Shown piece by piece: positions 38,570 to 47,443 of a stretch of DNA of 64,000 nucleotides. Numbering within the stretch: position 1 is the first letter of the stretch; every line of letters starts with the position of its first letter. This stretch comes from Archangium sp. (GTDB lineage: Bacteria > Myxococcota > Myxococcia > Myxococcales > Myxococcaceae). The stretch is taken from the NCBI GenBank assembly GCA_030681645.1, contig JAUXRX010000029.1, forward strand, positions 62,001 to 126,000, given 5' to 3'. Under the pieces are notes generated by a model that worked only from the letters and a program-made list of their open reading frames with translations, did not search any database and was not told the origin of the DNA. Position numbers and translations under genes: made by a program.

Positions 38570-39648
38570 ACTCCCTCGACGCGCTCCTCCAACGCGGAGT
38601 CGACGAGCAGGTCTACCCGCTCGCCCGCCTCGAGGTGTTCCACGAAGGCCGCCACGCGCTCTCGCTGGGCAACGCGCCGAGCGGGTGCGTGTTCGATCTC
38701 GCGTCCGTCACCAAGGTGATGTGCACCACCGCGCTCGTGCTCGACACCCGGCTCCCCGTCGACGCGCCCCTCACGCAGTTCCTCCCCGGCGCCGCGGCCC
38801 GCGCCACGCTCGCCGATCTGCTCTTTCATCGCAGCGGGCTCCCCGCGTTCCAGCCGTACTTCGAGCACGAGCTGCTCGCGCACCCCGAGCTGTTCGAAGG
38901 CGCGCAGCCCGGGCTTCGCGCCTCGGTGCGGCGCTCCGTCCTCGCGCGGGTGGCCGCGACGCCCCAGGAACGGACCGTGGGCAGCCAGGCCGTCTACAGC
39001 GATCTCGGCTTCATTCTCCTCGGCGCCGTGCTCGAGGCCTCGACGGGTACGCCGCTCGACCGGCTCTTCACCGAACGAATCGCCGCGCCGCTGGGGCTGA
39101 CCGCCGGCTTTCGGCGGCTCTCTTCGGCGCTCCCCCTGCCTGCCGTCTTCGCGCCCACGGGCACCACCCGACCGCGCGAGCCGGCCCCGGGCCAGGAGGG
39201 CCTGTGGAACGTCCCCGAGCGGCCCACGGGGCTCTGCGAGGTCGATGACGACAACGCCTGGTGCCTCGATGGCGTCTCAGGCCACGCCGGGCTCTTCGGC
39301 ACGGCGCTCGATGTGGCGCGCTTCGGGCAGGCCATCCTGGAGGGGCAATGGCTGCGGCCTGAGGCGCCCTGGGGGCGCGATGGGACCCCCGGCAGCACCC
39401 GCACCTTCGGGTTCGACACGCCTTCGACCGAGGGGGCCTCGTGCGGCCAGCGCTTCGGAAAGCGGGGCGCGAGTCCGGCGATCGGTCACCTCGGCTTCAC
39501 CGGCACCAGCTTGTGGATCGATCTCGACCGCCGGCTCGTCGTCGCCTTCCTCACCAACCGCGTGGCGCTGGGCCGCGCCAACATCCGCATCCGCGCGTTC
39601 CGCCCCCAGGTGCACGACGCGGTGCTCGACGCGCTGAAACTGGAGTGA
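38566..39648 (+). CDS. Beta-lactamase-like serine hydrolase (class C/esterase)
   Basis: The ATG overlaps the LD-carboxypeptidase stop. The 360-residue protein shows FDLASVTKVMCTTALVLD (SxxK nucleophile motif), QAVYSDLGFILLG (Tyr-Ser motif), and IGHLGFTGTS (HxG as third motif). It is a serine beta-lactamase/penicillin-binding-like hydrolase without a signal peptide. Between LdcA- and Mpl-like genes it may hydrolyse a muropeptide or other amide; in many genomes this neighbour is annotated only as serine hydrolase. Confidence 0.85.
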   Translation: MNSLDALLQRGVDEQVYPLARLEVFHEGRHALSLGNAPSGCVFDLASVTKVMCTTALVLDTRLPVDAPLTQFLPGAAARATLADLLFHRSGLPAFQPYFEHELLAHPELFEGAQPGLRASVRRSVLARVAATPQERTVGSQAVYSDLGFILLGAVLEASTGTPLDRLFTERIAAPLGLTAGFRRLSSALPLPAVFAPTGTTRPREPAPGQEGLWNVPERPTGLCEVDDDNAWCLDGVSGHAGLFGTALDVARFGQAILEGQWLRPEAPWGRDGTPGSTRTFGFDTPSTEGASCGQRFGKRGASPAIGHLGFTGTSLWIDLDRRLVVAFLTNRVALGRANIRIRAFRPQVHDAVLDALKLE

Positions 39649-39663
39649 GAGGGTCACCCATCC

Positions 39664-41112
39664 ATGTCCGCTGCACCCGATGAAGAAGGCCTCACGCTCG
39701 AGACCGTCGACCCCTCGTTCCCGAAACGAATCCACCTCGTCGGCGTCGCCGGCACCGGCATGGGCAGCTTCGCCGGCATGCTCAAGGCCGCCGGCTACGA
39801 GGTCACCGGCAGCGACGAGAACGTCTACCCGCCCATGAGCCACATGCTCGAGGCCTGGGGCATCAAGGCGCTCACCCCGTACTCACCGTCGAACCTCGAC
39901 GTGGCGAAGCCCGACCTCGTGATCATCGGCAACGTCATCCGCCGGGTGAACCCCGAGGCCACCGCCGTGCGCGAGCGGCGCATTCCCCAGATGAGCTTCC
40001 CCGCCGCCCTGGGCTCGCTCTTCCTCAAGCAGCGCCACTCCGTGGTCGTCGCGGGCACGCACGGCAAGACCACCACCTCGTCGCTCATGGGCCACGTGCT
40101 CGCCTCGGCGGGGAAGGACCCCACCTTCCTCGTCGGCGGGGTGACGAAGAACTACTCGGGCAACTACCGCCTCGGAAAAGGGCCGCACTTCGTCGTCGAG
40201 GGCGACGAGTACGACACCGCCTATTTCGACAAGGGCCCCAAGTTCCTCCACTACCAGGCGAAGACGCTCATCCTCACCAGCGTCGAGTTCGACCACGCCG
40301 ACATCTACCGGGACCTCGCGCACTACGAGTCGTCCTTCGAGAAGCTGGTCGCGCTCATGCCCGCCGACGGCACCATCATCGTCAGCGCCGGCTGGCCCAA
40401 CGCCGTGCGCCTCGCGCGCAGCTCGAAGGCGAAGGTCATCACCTACTCGGCGAAGGAAGACTCGGGCGCCGACGTCGTCCCGGCCGGGCTCCGGCTCGGG
40501 CCCGAGGGCGCGCGCTTCTCGGTGAAGGGCTTTCCGCTGCTCCTGCCCATGGCGGGTGCGCACAACGTCGAGAACGCGCTGGGGGTGTACGCCGCGGCGA
40601 AGTCACTGGGCCTCACCGACGGCGAGCTCGCCGCCGGCTTCGCCTCGTTCACCGGCATCAAGCGCCGCCAGGAAGAGCGCGGCGAGCCGGGCGGGGTGCT
40701 GGTCATCGACGACTTCGCCCATCACCCCACCGCGGTGAAGGAGACCATCGCCGCCGTCGCCAGCCGCTACCCGGGCCGGCGCCTCTGGGCGATCTTCGAG
40801 CCGCGCTCCAACACCTCGCGCCGCAACATCCACCAGGACGACTATGCCCACTCGTTCACCGGGGCCGCGCGCGCGTCGATCAAGGTGCCCGAGCGGCACG
40901 ACAAGATCCCCCAGGGCGAGGAGCTCGACGTGCCCCGCCTCGCCCGCGAGCTCTCCGCCCGCGGCATTCCTGCGGTGGCCGAGACCACCGTGCCCGCGCT
41001 CCTCGACGAGGTGGTGCGCGACGCGCGCGAAGGTGACGTGCTGCTGGTGATGTCGAACGGCAGCTTCGGCGGCTTCATCGATTCGCTGCTGGCGCGGCTG
41101 GGGGCGCGATGA
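39664..41112 (+). CDS. mpl: UDP-N-acetylmuramate:L-Ala-gamma-D-Glu-meso-Dap ligase
   Basis: The 482-residue protein has RIHLVGVAGTGMGSFAGML (MurC/Mpl N-terminal domain), VVAGTHGKTTTSSLMGHVL (ATP P-loop), FVVEGDEYDTAYFDKGPKFL (Mur ligase motif with the Mpl-type DEYDTAYFDK), VIDDFAHHPTAVKETIAAV and AIFEPRSNTSRRN. Mpl attaches recovered tripeptide to UDP-MurNAc, saving peptidoglycan precursors. Slightly longer than the E. coli protein of about 457. The stop overlaps the next ATG by 4 bases. Confidence 0.93.
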   Translation: MSAAPDEEGLTLETVDPSFPKRIHLVGVAGTGMGSFAGMLKAAGYEVTGSDENVYPPMSHMLEAWGIKALTPYSPSNLDVAKPDLVIIGNVIRRVNPEATAVRERRIPQMSFPAALGSLFLKQRHSVVVAGTHGKTTTSSLMGHVLASAGKDPTFLVGGVTKNYSGNYRLGKGPHFVVEGDEYDTAYFDKGPKFLHYQAKTLILTSVEFDHADIYRDLAHYESSFEKLVALMPADGTIIVSAGWPNAVRLARSSKAKVITYSAKEDSGADVVPAGLRLGPEGARFSVKGFPLLLPMAGAHNVENALGVYAAAKSLGLTDGELAAGFASFTGIKRRQEERGEPGGVLVIDDFAHHPTAVKETIAAVASRYPGRRLWAIFEPRSNTSRRNIHQDDYAHSFTGAARASIKVPERHDKIPQGEELDVPRLARELSARGIPAVAETTVPALLDEVVRDAREGDVLLVMSNGSFGGFIDSLLARLGAR

Positions 41113-41660
41113 GGCTCTCTGGCGCGGTGGCCGTGCTGGTGCTCTCGGGTTGCACGTTCAAGCCGGCCGGGCCGGAGCTGGTCGACAGCACGCCTTCGGA
41201 CCGCCTCACCTCGTCCACCAGGAGCCTCGAGCTCGCCATGCCCCGGTATCCGGGCGGCGAAGCGTGGAAGCTGTCGGACCATCGCGGCCAGGTGGTGCTG
41301 CTCGACGTCTGGGCCACCTGGTGCGAGCCCTGCCGCGACGCGCTGCCGCTCTACCAGGACATCGCCACCGAGTTCGCCCCGCGCGGCCTCGAGGTGTTCA
41401 CCATCAACGTCGACGCCGATCCCCGGCTGATCGCGCCGTTCCTCGCCGAGGCGAAGGTCACGCTCCCGGTGCTCGTCGACCCCGAAGCACGGCTCGCCGA
41501 GAAGACCCTCAAGGTGAAGCTGATGCCCACCGCGTTCCTCATCGACCGGAAGGGCCTCGTTCGCTTCGTGCACGAGGGCTTCGATGAGGGGCAGCTGGCC
41601 ACCTGGCTGGCCGAGATCGAGACCCTGCTCGCCGAGCCCGCTGGCGGCGACGCTCCGTGA
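41109..41660 (+). CDS. TlpA-like thioredoxin-fold lipoprotein
   Basis: The 183-residue protein begins MRLSGAVAVLVLSGCTF: a short type II signal peptide with Cys15 as lipid anchor. VVLLDVWATWCEPCRDALPLYQ carries the redox CxxC (CEPC), and MPTAFLIDRKGLVRFVHEGF is the cis-Pro region. It is a periplasmic TlpA/ResA-like disulphide reductase. It overlaps mpl by 4 bases. Its final bases (41640-41660) are duplicated exactly at 41810-41830, just at the start of the next gene. Confidence 0.85.
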   Translation: MRLSGAVAVLVLSGCTFKPAGPELVDSTPSDRLTSSTRSLELAMPRYPGGEAWKLSDHRGQVVLLDVWATWCEPCRDALPLYQDIATEFAPRGLEVFTINVDADPRLIAPFLAEAKVTLPVLVDPEARLAEKTLKVKLMPTAFLIDRKGLVRFVHEGFDEGQLATWLAEIETLLAEPAGGDAP

Positions 41661-41826
41661 TCCGGGTCGCTCTGCCTCGGCCAGACGTCCGCTGCGCTCC
41701 CGTCTCTCTGGGTCGCGCCGCCTCGGCCAGACGTCCGCTTCGCTTCCGTCTGTCTCGCGCAGCGTTCCGCTGCTGCCGGCTTCGCTCATGTCTCGCGCAG
41801 CGTTCCGCTGCTGGCGGCGACGCTCC
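41661..41826. repeat. Insert of two tandem-repeat pairs, flanked by duplicated 21 bp
   Basis: The 166-base gap holds two imperfect copies of a unit with CTCGGCCAGACGTCCGCT (about 41675 and 41721) and two of TCTCGCGCAGCGTTCCGCTG (about 41753 and 41791). The 21 bases at the tlpA-like stop (41640-41660, ending CTCCGTGA) recur at 41810-41830, so the GTGA that ends one gene is the same as the GTGA that starts the next. No gene is seen in it. Confidence 0.8.
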
Positions 41827-42651
41827 GTGAGGGAGTTCCTCCCCCTCGCCGAGCGCATCGCCCGCGCCGCCGGCGTGGTCTTGCGCGAACGTTTCAACGA
41901 CACCCGCACCATCGAGTTCAAGGGGCAGAACCGCGCAGACCTCGTCACCGACGCCGACAAGGCCAGCGAGGCGCTGATCCTCGAGACGCTCGCCCGCGAG
42001 GTCCCTCACCACGCCGTGCTCGCCGAGGAGCGGGGCGCGGTGGGGCAGGGCGAGTACACGTGGATCGTCGACCCCCTCGACGGCACCACCAACTACGCCC
42101 ACGCCGTGCCCCACTTCTGCGTCACCCTCGCCCTGCAGGGCCCCGAGGGCATGCTCGTCGCGGTCACCTACGACCCCCTGCGCAACGAGCTCTTCAGCGC
42201 CGCCGCCGGCAGTGGGGCCACGCTCAACGGGCGCCCCCTGCGCGCAAGCGCCGTCACCAGCCTCGATCGGGCCATTCTCTGCACCGGGTTCCCCTACGAC
42301 ATGCAGACCAGCGCAGACGCCCCGCTGGGCCTCTTCTCGAGGCTGGTGCGACGGGCCGAGGGCATGCGGCGCATGGGCAGCGCCGCGCTCGACCACGCCT
42401 ACGTGGCCGCGGGCCGTTTCGATGGCTTCTTCGAGTTCGGGCTCAAGCCGTGGGACACCGCCGCCGGCTCGCTGCTGCTGCGCGAGGCGGGAGGCACCAT
42501 GTGCCGCATCGACGGGGCGCCGTACGAGCCGCGCTTCGGTGACGTGCTCGCCGCCGCGCCGGGCCTCGCCGCCGAGCTGACAGAGGTCTGCGCGGAGTTC
42601 GTTCGGGGAATCGGCTGGCAGCCGAAGCCGTTCTCAGCCGCTGCTAGATGA
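41827..42651 (+). CDS. suhB: Inositol monophosphatase family protein
   Basis: From GTG 41827 the product has 274 residues. DLVTDADKASEALI, VLAEERGAV, WIVDPLDGTTNYAHAVPHF (metal-binding DPLDGTTN) and GLKPWDTAAGSLLLREAGG (WDxAAG) are the family motifs. It hydrolyses myo-inositol-1-phosphate or related sugar phosphates with Mg2+. The start lies in a copied 21-base repeat, so before the insertion the gene probably overlapped the upstream one at GTGA. It converges with the polysaccharide export gene by 8 bases. Confidence 0.9.
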   Translation: MREFLPLAERIARAAGVVLRERFNDTRTIEFKGQNRADLVTDADKASEALILETLAREVPHHAVLAEERGAVGQGEYTWIVDPLDGTTNYAHAVPHFCVTLALQGPEGMLVAVTYDPLRNELFSAAAGSGATLNGRPLRASAVTSLDRAILCTGFPYDMQTSADAPLGLFSRLVRRAEGMRRMGSAALDHAYVAAGRFDGFFEFGLKPWDTAAGSLLLREAGGTMCRIDGAPYEPRFGDVLAAAPGLAAELTEVCAEFVRGIGWQPKPFSAAAR

Positions 42652-43276
42652 AGCTCTCGGGCACGAAGATGATGTCGCCCGGCACGAGCTGAAAGTTCTT
42701 CTCGCGGCCGATGACGATGTCCTCGACCTTCACGGGAAACTTCACTTCCTTCCCGTCCACCACCCGCGTCACGTTCACGCTGTTCTTCGAGGCCGAGCGG
42801 GTGAGCCCCCCCGCCTGCGAGATGGCGTGGATGATGGTCATGCCCTCCTCGTAGGAGAACGAGCCGGGCTTGCTCACCTCGCCGAAGACGAACACCTTCT
42901 TCGAGTTGAACTCCTTCACCAGCGCCGAGACCTGGGGCCGCCGCACGAAGCCGTTCTTGAGGCAGGTGGTGATCGCGTCGGCCGCGCCGCTGGCCGTGAC
43001 GCCGCCCACCTTCACCCTGCCGCAGAGGGGAAAGTCGATGTGCCCGTCGGGATCGACGCGGTACACGCCGCTCAGATCAGGCTCCTGGTACACCCGCACC
43101 TCGACCAGATCGTTCGCCGCGAGCGTGTTGCTGGCGCCCGCGTCGGCCATCAGGAGGTTGGGCTTGAGGTCGCCCAGGTTCGACGGGTACCGGCACGCCG
43201 CGAAGCCCGTGACGAGCCCTGCCGCGATCACCAGCACCGCGCCTGTCCCGAGCGGCGTCGAGGGAAGCGCTCGCAT
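42644..43276 (-). CDS. wzaB: Polysaccharide export (Wza-type) outer-membrane lipoprotein
   Basis: The 210-residue protein starts MRALPSTPLGTGAVLVIAAG with a lipobox around FAACRY (Cys28). Residues 50-130 (AANDLVEVRVYQEPDLSGVY, HIDFPLCGRVKVGG) form the Poly_export domain; KVFVFGEVSKPGSFSYEEGM and ISQAGGLTRSAS form a SLBB domain. It lacks the long helical barrel of E. coli Wza. In M. xanthus short OPX proteins pair with a separate barrel, here the upstream gene. The B label is from remembered synteny with MXAN_1915. Confidence 0.75.
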   Translation of the reverse strand: MRALPSTPLGTGAVLVIAAGLVTGFAACRYPSNLGDLKPNLLMADAGASNTLAANDLVEVRVYQEPDLSGVYRVDPDGHIDFPLCGRVKVGGVTASGAADAITTCLKNGFVRRPQVSALVKEFNSKKVFVFGEVSKPGSFSYEEGMTIIHAISQAGGLTRSASKNSVNVTRVVDGKEVKFPVKVEDIVIGREKNFQLVPGDIIFVPESFI

Positions 43277-43281
43277 GCGTT

Positions 43282-44571
43282 TCAGTAGTGAATGCCGAGG
43301 CGGAGCATCGCCTCGTGCCGCACGAAGGCCACCGTCAACCGGTAGGAGAGCGTGTAGCTCGCCCCCACGTCGAACCAGGAGGTGACCGTGAAGGTCGGCC
43401 CCACGGAAAAGCTGAGCAGGAAGTCGTTGCCCACGTTGGCCGGCACGGGCGCGGTCATGCTGGTGGGCGTGCCCAGGAAGCTGAAGTAGTCCGCAGAGAA
43501 CTGGGCGTTGAGCAGCAGCCGGCCCTGCAGCAGGCCCAGGCCGCCTCGCAGGTAGCCCCGGTCGTCCATGGCGGTGCCGACGCGAGGGACCGCCATGGTG
43601 TTGCGCGAGTAGCCGATGGCAATGCGCGACTGCTCGGTCACGGTGTACGAGAACTCGGCGGTGCCGATCACCGTGTGAATGGAGCTGTTGAGGAACTCGC
43701 CGCCGTAGCCGGCGAGGAGCGTCACGGCGATGCGCGGCGAGATGAGGCCCGCCAGGCCGGCCTGCGCACGGAAGAGCAGCTTGTCGCCGTTACCCGACGC
43801 GCCGGGATTCATGTACGTGCGGTAGTCGGCGTTGACGTCGACGATCAGCGCGGTCTTGGGCAGGAACTTCCACCGCCCGTTCAGGCCGAAGTTGAGGTTG
43901 TGGTAGTTCGAGAGCGGTACGGACGCCGTGTTGCACGCGTCGGGGCTCCAGGGCGGCGGAACACACCCGGGAGTCGTTCCCAGCAGCATCGAGTCGAAGA
44001 GCTCGACCGACCAGGCCACCTTGGGGGTCACCTCGAGGGCCCGCCCTCCGGGGTGAATGGGAACGGCCAGGTACAGGTTGTTGAAGAGGGAGATCACACC
44101 GACCGCGAAGGCCGGGTTCTGGGTTCGATCGCTTCGAACCAGGTTGTCCCCGATATCAACCTCGGCCACTCCGTCGCGGTTGAACTTGGTGTCGAGGGCG
44201 ACGTTGGCGCGGAAGCCGCGCCCATCGGCAGAGAGCGTGGTCGAACCGGGTGAGATGAGCCCGGTGAACCAGAGGTATTCGGCGGCCCCGTTGAAGTTGA
44301 CGAAGGTGGCCGGGGTGTCGAGGTCGAACTTGAGCCCGCCGCGGAAATGAAAGATCAGCTCGGGCGAGGCAGCGGCCCCGCTGGTGAAGCGGCCCGCCAG
44401 CGAATCGAAGCGGGCGTCGAGCTCGAAGAAGGGGTGGGCGCGGCCCTCGCCGACCTTGAAGCCTGGTGCCTTGGCAACCTGTGCCCAGGCCGGCGTGCCG
44501 ATCAGCACGCCCAGCAGCAGCGCCGTGAGCGCGCGAAACCCTGTTCCCCTCAACCAGTTCATCGCGGTCAC
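43282..44571 (-). CDS. wzpB: Outer-membrane beta-barrel for polysaccharide export (Wzp-like)
   Basis: The 429-residue protein has a signal peptide (about 1-30, cutting near TPAWAQ). The rest alternates short polar turns with beta strands ending in aromatic residues (GAAEYLWFTGL, NLNFGLNGRWKFL, SRIAIGYSRN, FVRHEAMLRLGIHY). The C-terminus ends in Tyr, as for outer-membrane barrels. Next to a short Wza-type protein it fits the separate barrel (Wzp) used by myxobacterial export systems. The gene name is by synteny memory, not alignment. Confidence 0.65.
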   Translation of the reverse strand: MTAMNWLRGTGFRALTALLLGVLIGTPAWAQVAKAPGFKVGEGRAHPFFELDARFDSLAGRFTSGAAASPELIFHFRGGLKFDLDTPATFVNFNGAAEYLWFTGLISPGSTTLSADGRGFRANVALDTKFNRDGVAEVDIGDNLVRSDRTQNPAFAVGVISLFNNLYLAVPIHPGGRALEVTPKVAWSVELFDSMLLGTTPGCVPPPWSPDACNTASVPLSNYHNLNFGLNGRWKFLPKTALIVDVNADYRTYMNPGASGNGDKLLFRAQAGLAGLISPRIAVTLLAGYGGEFLNSSIHTVIGTAEFSYTVTEQSRIAIGYSRNTMAVPRVGTAMDDRGYLRGGLGLLQGRLLLNAQFSADYFSFLGTPTSMTAPVPANVGNDFLLSFSVGPTFTVTSWFDVGASYTLSYRLTVAFVRHEAMLRLGIHY

Positions 44572-44625
44572 CCGGCCTTACCACACGGAGTGGATCGGCC
44601 AATCCTTTTCAATGCAGGGACGCCA

Positions 44626-45216
44626 TCACATCGTCGGACTGGCCGGTGGCGGCCTCGAATCGATGGAGATGGGCGGAGGCATCTGGCTCGGATCTCCGGG
44701 CGGCAGGTAGTCCGGGACTTCGACCTCGACTGAGAGGTTCTCGTCGGTCCGGAATGCCAGCTGCCCGATGCACTGCTCCGCTTCGGCCCGGAGCTGCTCG
44801 ACCTTCGAGCGTGCGATCGTCACCTTCGTGAATTCGTGTTCGGCAGTGGCGGTTTCCTTCCGCGCCACGGCTTCCTGCAACTGGACGTCGGACTGCTCGG
44901 AGATGCGCAGCAGGCCTTTGATCTGGGTGAGCTTCTCGTTCACGCAGTTCAGCTTCACCACGTCCTTGGTGTTGCGTGCTTCTTCGAGCTTCTGCAGCAC
45001 GTCCTTCAGCGCGCCGCGCATGCGGCCCACCGACTCGGCGCTCGTCTTCACCTTCTCGGGATCGGGAATCTTCGAGGCGTCCGTTGCTTCTGGAGCCGTC
45101 GGGGCCTGCGCCAGCGACAGCGTCGCGGCGACCACCAGAACAGCGAAGAAAGCTCGACGAATCAAAGGGGCCCCCAACCGCGCAAGAAGACTTCGAAAGG
45201 TACGGTCCGAGAGCAT
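44626..45216 (-). CDS. Secreted coiled-coil protein, unknown
   Basis: I start at ATG 45216 (MLSDRTFRSLLARLGAPL); ATG 45285 is possible. The 196-residue product has a signal peptide ending near SLAQA, then a long coiled coil (RMRGALKDVLQKLEEARNTK, EHEFTKVTIARSKVEQLRA) with two Cys (about residues 90 and 148) and a Pro-rich acidic tail. Periplasmic. No family name is known to me; it resembles proteins beside motility/envelope genes in myxobacteria. Role unknown. Confidence 0.6.
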   Translation of the reverse strand: MLSDRTFRSLLARLGAPLIRRAFFAVLVVAATLSLAQAPTAPEATDASKIPDPEKVKTSAESVGRMRGALKDVLQKLEEARNTKDVVKLNCVNEKLTQIKGLLRISEQSDVQLQEAVARKETATAEHEFTKVTIARSKVEQLRAEAEQCIGQLAFRTDENLSVEVEVPDYLPPGDPSQMPPPISIDSRPPPASPTM

Positions 45217-45281
45217 GTAAGTCAACGAGAGTACTGATGCAAATGCCGTCTTCGGTGAGTGCCCCCTCACCATCTTCGGAT

Positions 45282-45716
45282 TCATGCCTGCGACAACCTC
45301 AGGTTCGCCTCCCGCAGCCGCACCGAGAGCATCCGGGCGATGTTCATCACCAGGAAGGCGAACCCGTCTTTCTGCGCCTTTCGGAACTCGGCCAGGCCCT
45401 CGGGGGACAGGTGCAGGAGCTGAACGTCCGTGCGGGCCTTCACCGTGGCCGAGCGGTACTCCTTGTCGACCAGCGCCATCTCGCCAAAGCACTCTCCGAC
45501 CATGAGCGTGGCGATGGGCTGGGTGTGGGCGGCCTGGAAGACCTCCACCTCGCCGGACGCGATCAGGTACAGCCCGTCGCCCAGCGCGCCCTCGGCGAAG
45601 ATCACCCCGCCGGCCGCGAAGTTCCTCGGCACCAGCAGCGCGCAGACCGCGTCCAGCTCCTGGTTGGAGAGCATCTCGAACAGCGGAGAGCCTGAGAGGA
45701 GGGCGACGCGATCCAT
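45282..45716 (-). CDS. Cyclic nucleotide-binding domain protein
   Basis: The ATG at 45716 (MDRVALLSGSPLFEML) gives 144 residues, all one CNB domain: FAAGGVIFAEGALGDGLYLIASGEVEVF and VGECFGEMALVDKEYRSATV (the phosphate-binding cassette GEMAL plus R-S-A-T-V), then a C-terminal helix. No DNA-binding or output domain is attached. It probably senses a cyclic nucleotide or acts as a regulatory subunit for the neighbouring envelope proteins. The longer 45746 start would add ten atypical residues. Confidence 0.8.
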   Translation of the reverse strand: MDRVALLSGSPLFEMLSNQELDAVCALLVPRNFAAGGVIFAEGALGDGLYLIASGEVEVFQAAHTQPIATLMVGECFGEMALVDKEYRSATVKARTDVQLLHLSPEGLAEFRKAQKDGFAFLVMNIARMLSVRLREANLRLSQA

Positions 45717-45764
45717 GGGCAGGCGCCCATTGTGCCACGCGCCCACTTCAGCGCGAGTTCAGGA

Positions 45765-47093
45765 TCAGGACGCGGGGGCGAAGACGAACGGGTACGCGAC
45801 CGGCACGTCGGACGGCGGCTTGAAGGGGAAGACCCAGCCGCGGATCGTCGTCTTGATGCAGCTGGCGACGGCCTCGTTGCCCAGGGTGTTCTCTTCGATG
45901 TCGATCTCGCTCGTGCGGCCCGCGGGGGTGATGTTGAAGCGCACCACCACCTTTCCCTTGAGGCTCGGGTTGCGCTTGAGCTCCTTCTCGTAGCACTGCT
46001 GAATGGCGCCCTTGCGGCTGCGCACGTAGGCCGCGAGCTTCTCGCGATCGACGTCGCTCGAGTCGACCTCGGGGGCCTGCATCGACACGCCGCCGCGCAC
46101 GGTGGCCTGGGTCTTCTCGCCGAGGCCGACGTTGCCGCCGCCTGAGGTTCCGAGATCACCGATGCCCGCCGCCGAGCCTGCCGTGCCACCCTTGGGGCCA
46201 CCGGCCGCCAGCGAGTCAGCCGTCGCCACGCCGACGCCCGAGGCACCCGACAGCGCGCTGGCCACGTCGCCGACGCCGCTCGAGCTTCCGAGCACGTCTT
46301 CGAAGGCGCCACCACCACCCGACGAGCCGATCACCTTGAGCAGACCTGAGCGCGCGACCTTCGCCTGCAGCGCGGCCTTCTTGTCGGCGTTGCTGGTGGC
46401 GGGCTTGTCGGCGGGCTTGTCGGCGACGTCCTTCTTGTCTTCCTTGGGCTCGTCCTTCTTGCCGCTGTCCGCCATCTCGGTGGGCGGGGGCGGCTTGATC
46501 TCGACGGGCATCATCGCCTTGACGAAGCGATCGGGGAGCTCGTCGAGGGTGAGCTCGCGCTCTTCGACCTTCGGCTGGCAGGCGATGAAGGTGGCGCCCG
46601 AGAAGTGCACCACCAGCGACGCGGCCAGGATCATGAAGAAGAACTGGTCGATCTGCTTGAGGATGCCGCCCTTCACCTCGAGGGGCAGCTCGACCTTCGG
46701 AGGCTCGGGCGGCGGCGCGACGAACTGGAAGAGCAGCGAGACTTCACCCAGCGACACCCGGCCCTTGGAGGCGTCGGTGAGCGGGAGCACGTACGCGTCG
46801 CGGCGCTGCTTGGCGAGCCCGCGGGAGATCGCGTCCTGGAGGGTGATTTCCTGGCCGTTGACGGAGATCTTCCCGTCCATCGCCGCGGTGAAGACGAGCG
46901 AGTACTGCTCGTTGACCGCCTCGAAGAGGGTGAACGAAGGCGGGAGGTTCGAGACGGGGACGACGATGGTGTTGGTCGCGTTCTGGCCCACAGACACCGG
47001 GCCGCGACGCTTGAGCGTGCGGTCTTCGGTGATCTTGCTGCCCTGGATGAGCGCGACGCGAAGAAGCTTCAGACCGGCCTGCGGTTGAGCCAT
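45765..47093 (-). CDS. GltG-like inner-membrane protein: FHA-like, TM, TonB-C
   Basis: The 442-residue protein has an N-terminal FHA-like domain (about 10-130: GPVSVGQNATNTIVV, DGKISVNGQEITL), a membrane helix (about 150-172), a Lys/Asp/Pro-rich spacer and a long Gly/Ser linker (about 250-335). The C-terminal TonB/AgmX domain follows: AIQQCYEKELKRNPSLKGKV, VRFNITPAGRTSEIDIEENT, CIKTTIRGWVFPF. This layout matches GltG of the myxobacterial gliding trans-envelope complex. It likely links the cytoplasm to periplasmic partners. Confidence 0.75.
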   Translation of the reverse strand: MAQPQAGLKLLRVALIQGSKITEDRTLKRRGPVSVGQNATNTIVVPVSNLPPSFTLFEAVNEQYSLVFTAAMDGKISVNGQEITLQDAISRGLAKQRRDAYVLPLTDASKGRVSLGEVSLLFQFVAPPPEPPKVELPLEVKGGILKQIDQFFFMILAASLVVHFSGATFIACQPKVEERELTLDELPDRFVKAMMPVEIKPPPPTEMADSGKKDEPKEDKKDVADKPADKPATSNADKKAALQAKVARSGLLKVIGSSGGGGAFEDVLGSSSGVGDVASALSGASGVGVATADSLAAGGPKGGTAGSAAGIGDLGTSGGGNVGLGEKTQATVRGGVSMQAPEVDSSDVDREKLAAYVRSRKGAIQQCYEKELKRNPSLKGKVVVRFNITPAGRTSEIDIEENTLGNEAVASCIKTTIRGWVFPFKPPSDVPVAYPFVFAPAS

Positions 47094-47212
47094 GACCTTC
47101 CCTTAGACAGCCAACGACGGACCGGGTTCCGTAAAACCGCCGCCCCTCGCGAAAGCGGAGGGACTCTCAACACTTAGCCTTCAGTGGGCGGGTACTCAAG
47201 ATTCGCGAGCGT

Positions 47213-47443
47213 TCAGAATGCGTCCTTCTCGACGCTCTTCTCCACCTTGGGCACGAAGGTCTCGGCGCGGTTCAGCTCGTCGAAGTTCAGCGTGCTGCGC
47301 TGGAGAATGTAGAAGGCCTGCGGCTTCTGAATTCGCCCTTCGACCGTGATCGCGTCGAGGCGGATGACCTTCTTCTTCTTCGCGGCTTCCTGGGCGGAAG
47401 CGAGCGAGCCGAAGAGGGCGATGGAGAGGATCAGGTATCTCAT
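47213..47443 (-). CDS. Small periplasmic protein of the Glt-like cluster
   Basis: A 76-residue product with a signal peptide (MRYLILSIALFGSLASAQEA) and a mature part with KKKKVIRLDAITVEGRIQKP and AFYILQRSTLNFDELNRAE. The VIRLDAITVEGRIQKPxAFYI stretch looks conserved in myxobacterial motility/envelope clusters, where a small protein sits between the lipoprotein TPR and the TonB-like gene (GltF position). Start overlaps the upstream gene by 4 bases. Function not known beyond membership. Confidence 0.65.
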   Translation of the reverse strand: MRYLILSIALFGSLASAQEAAKKKKVIRLDAITVEGRIQKPQAFYILQRSTLNFDELNRAETFVPKVEKSVEKDAF

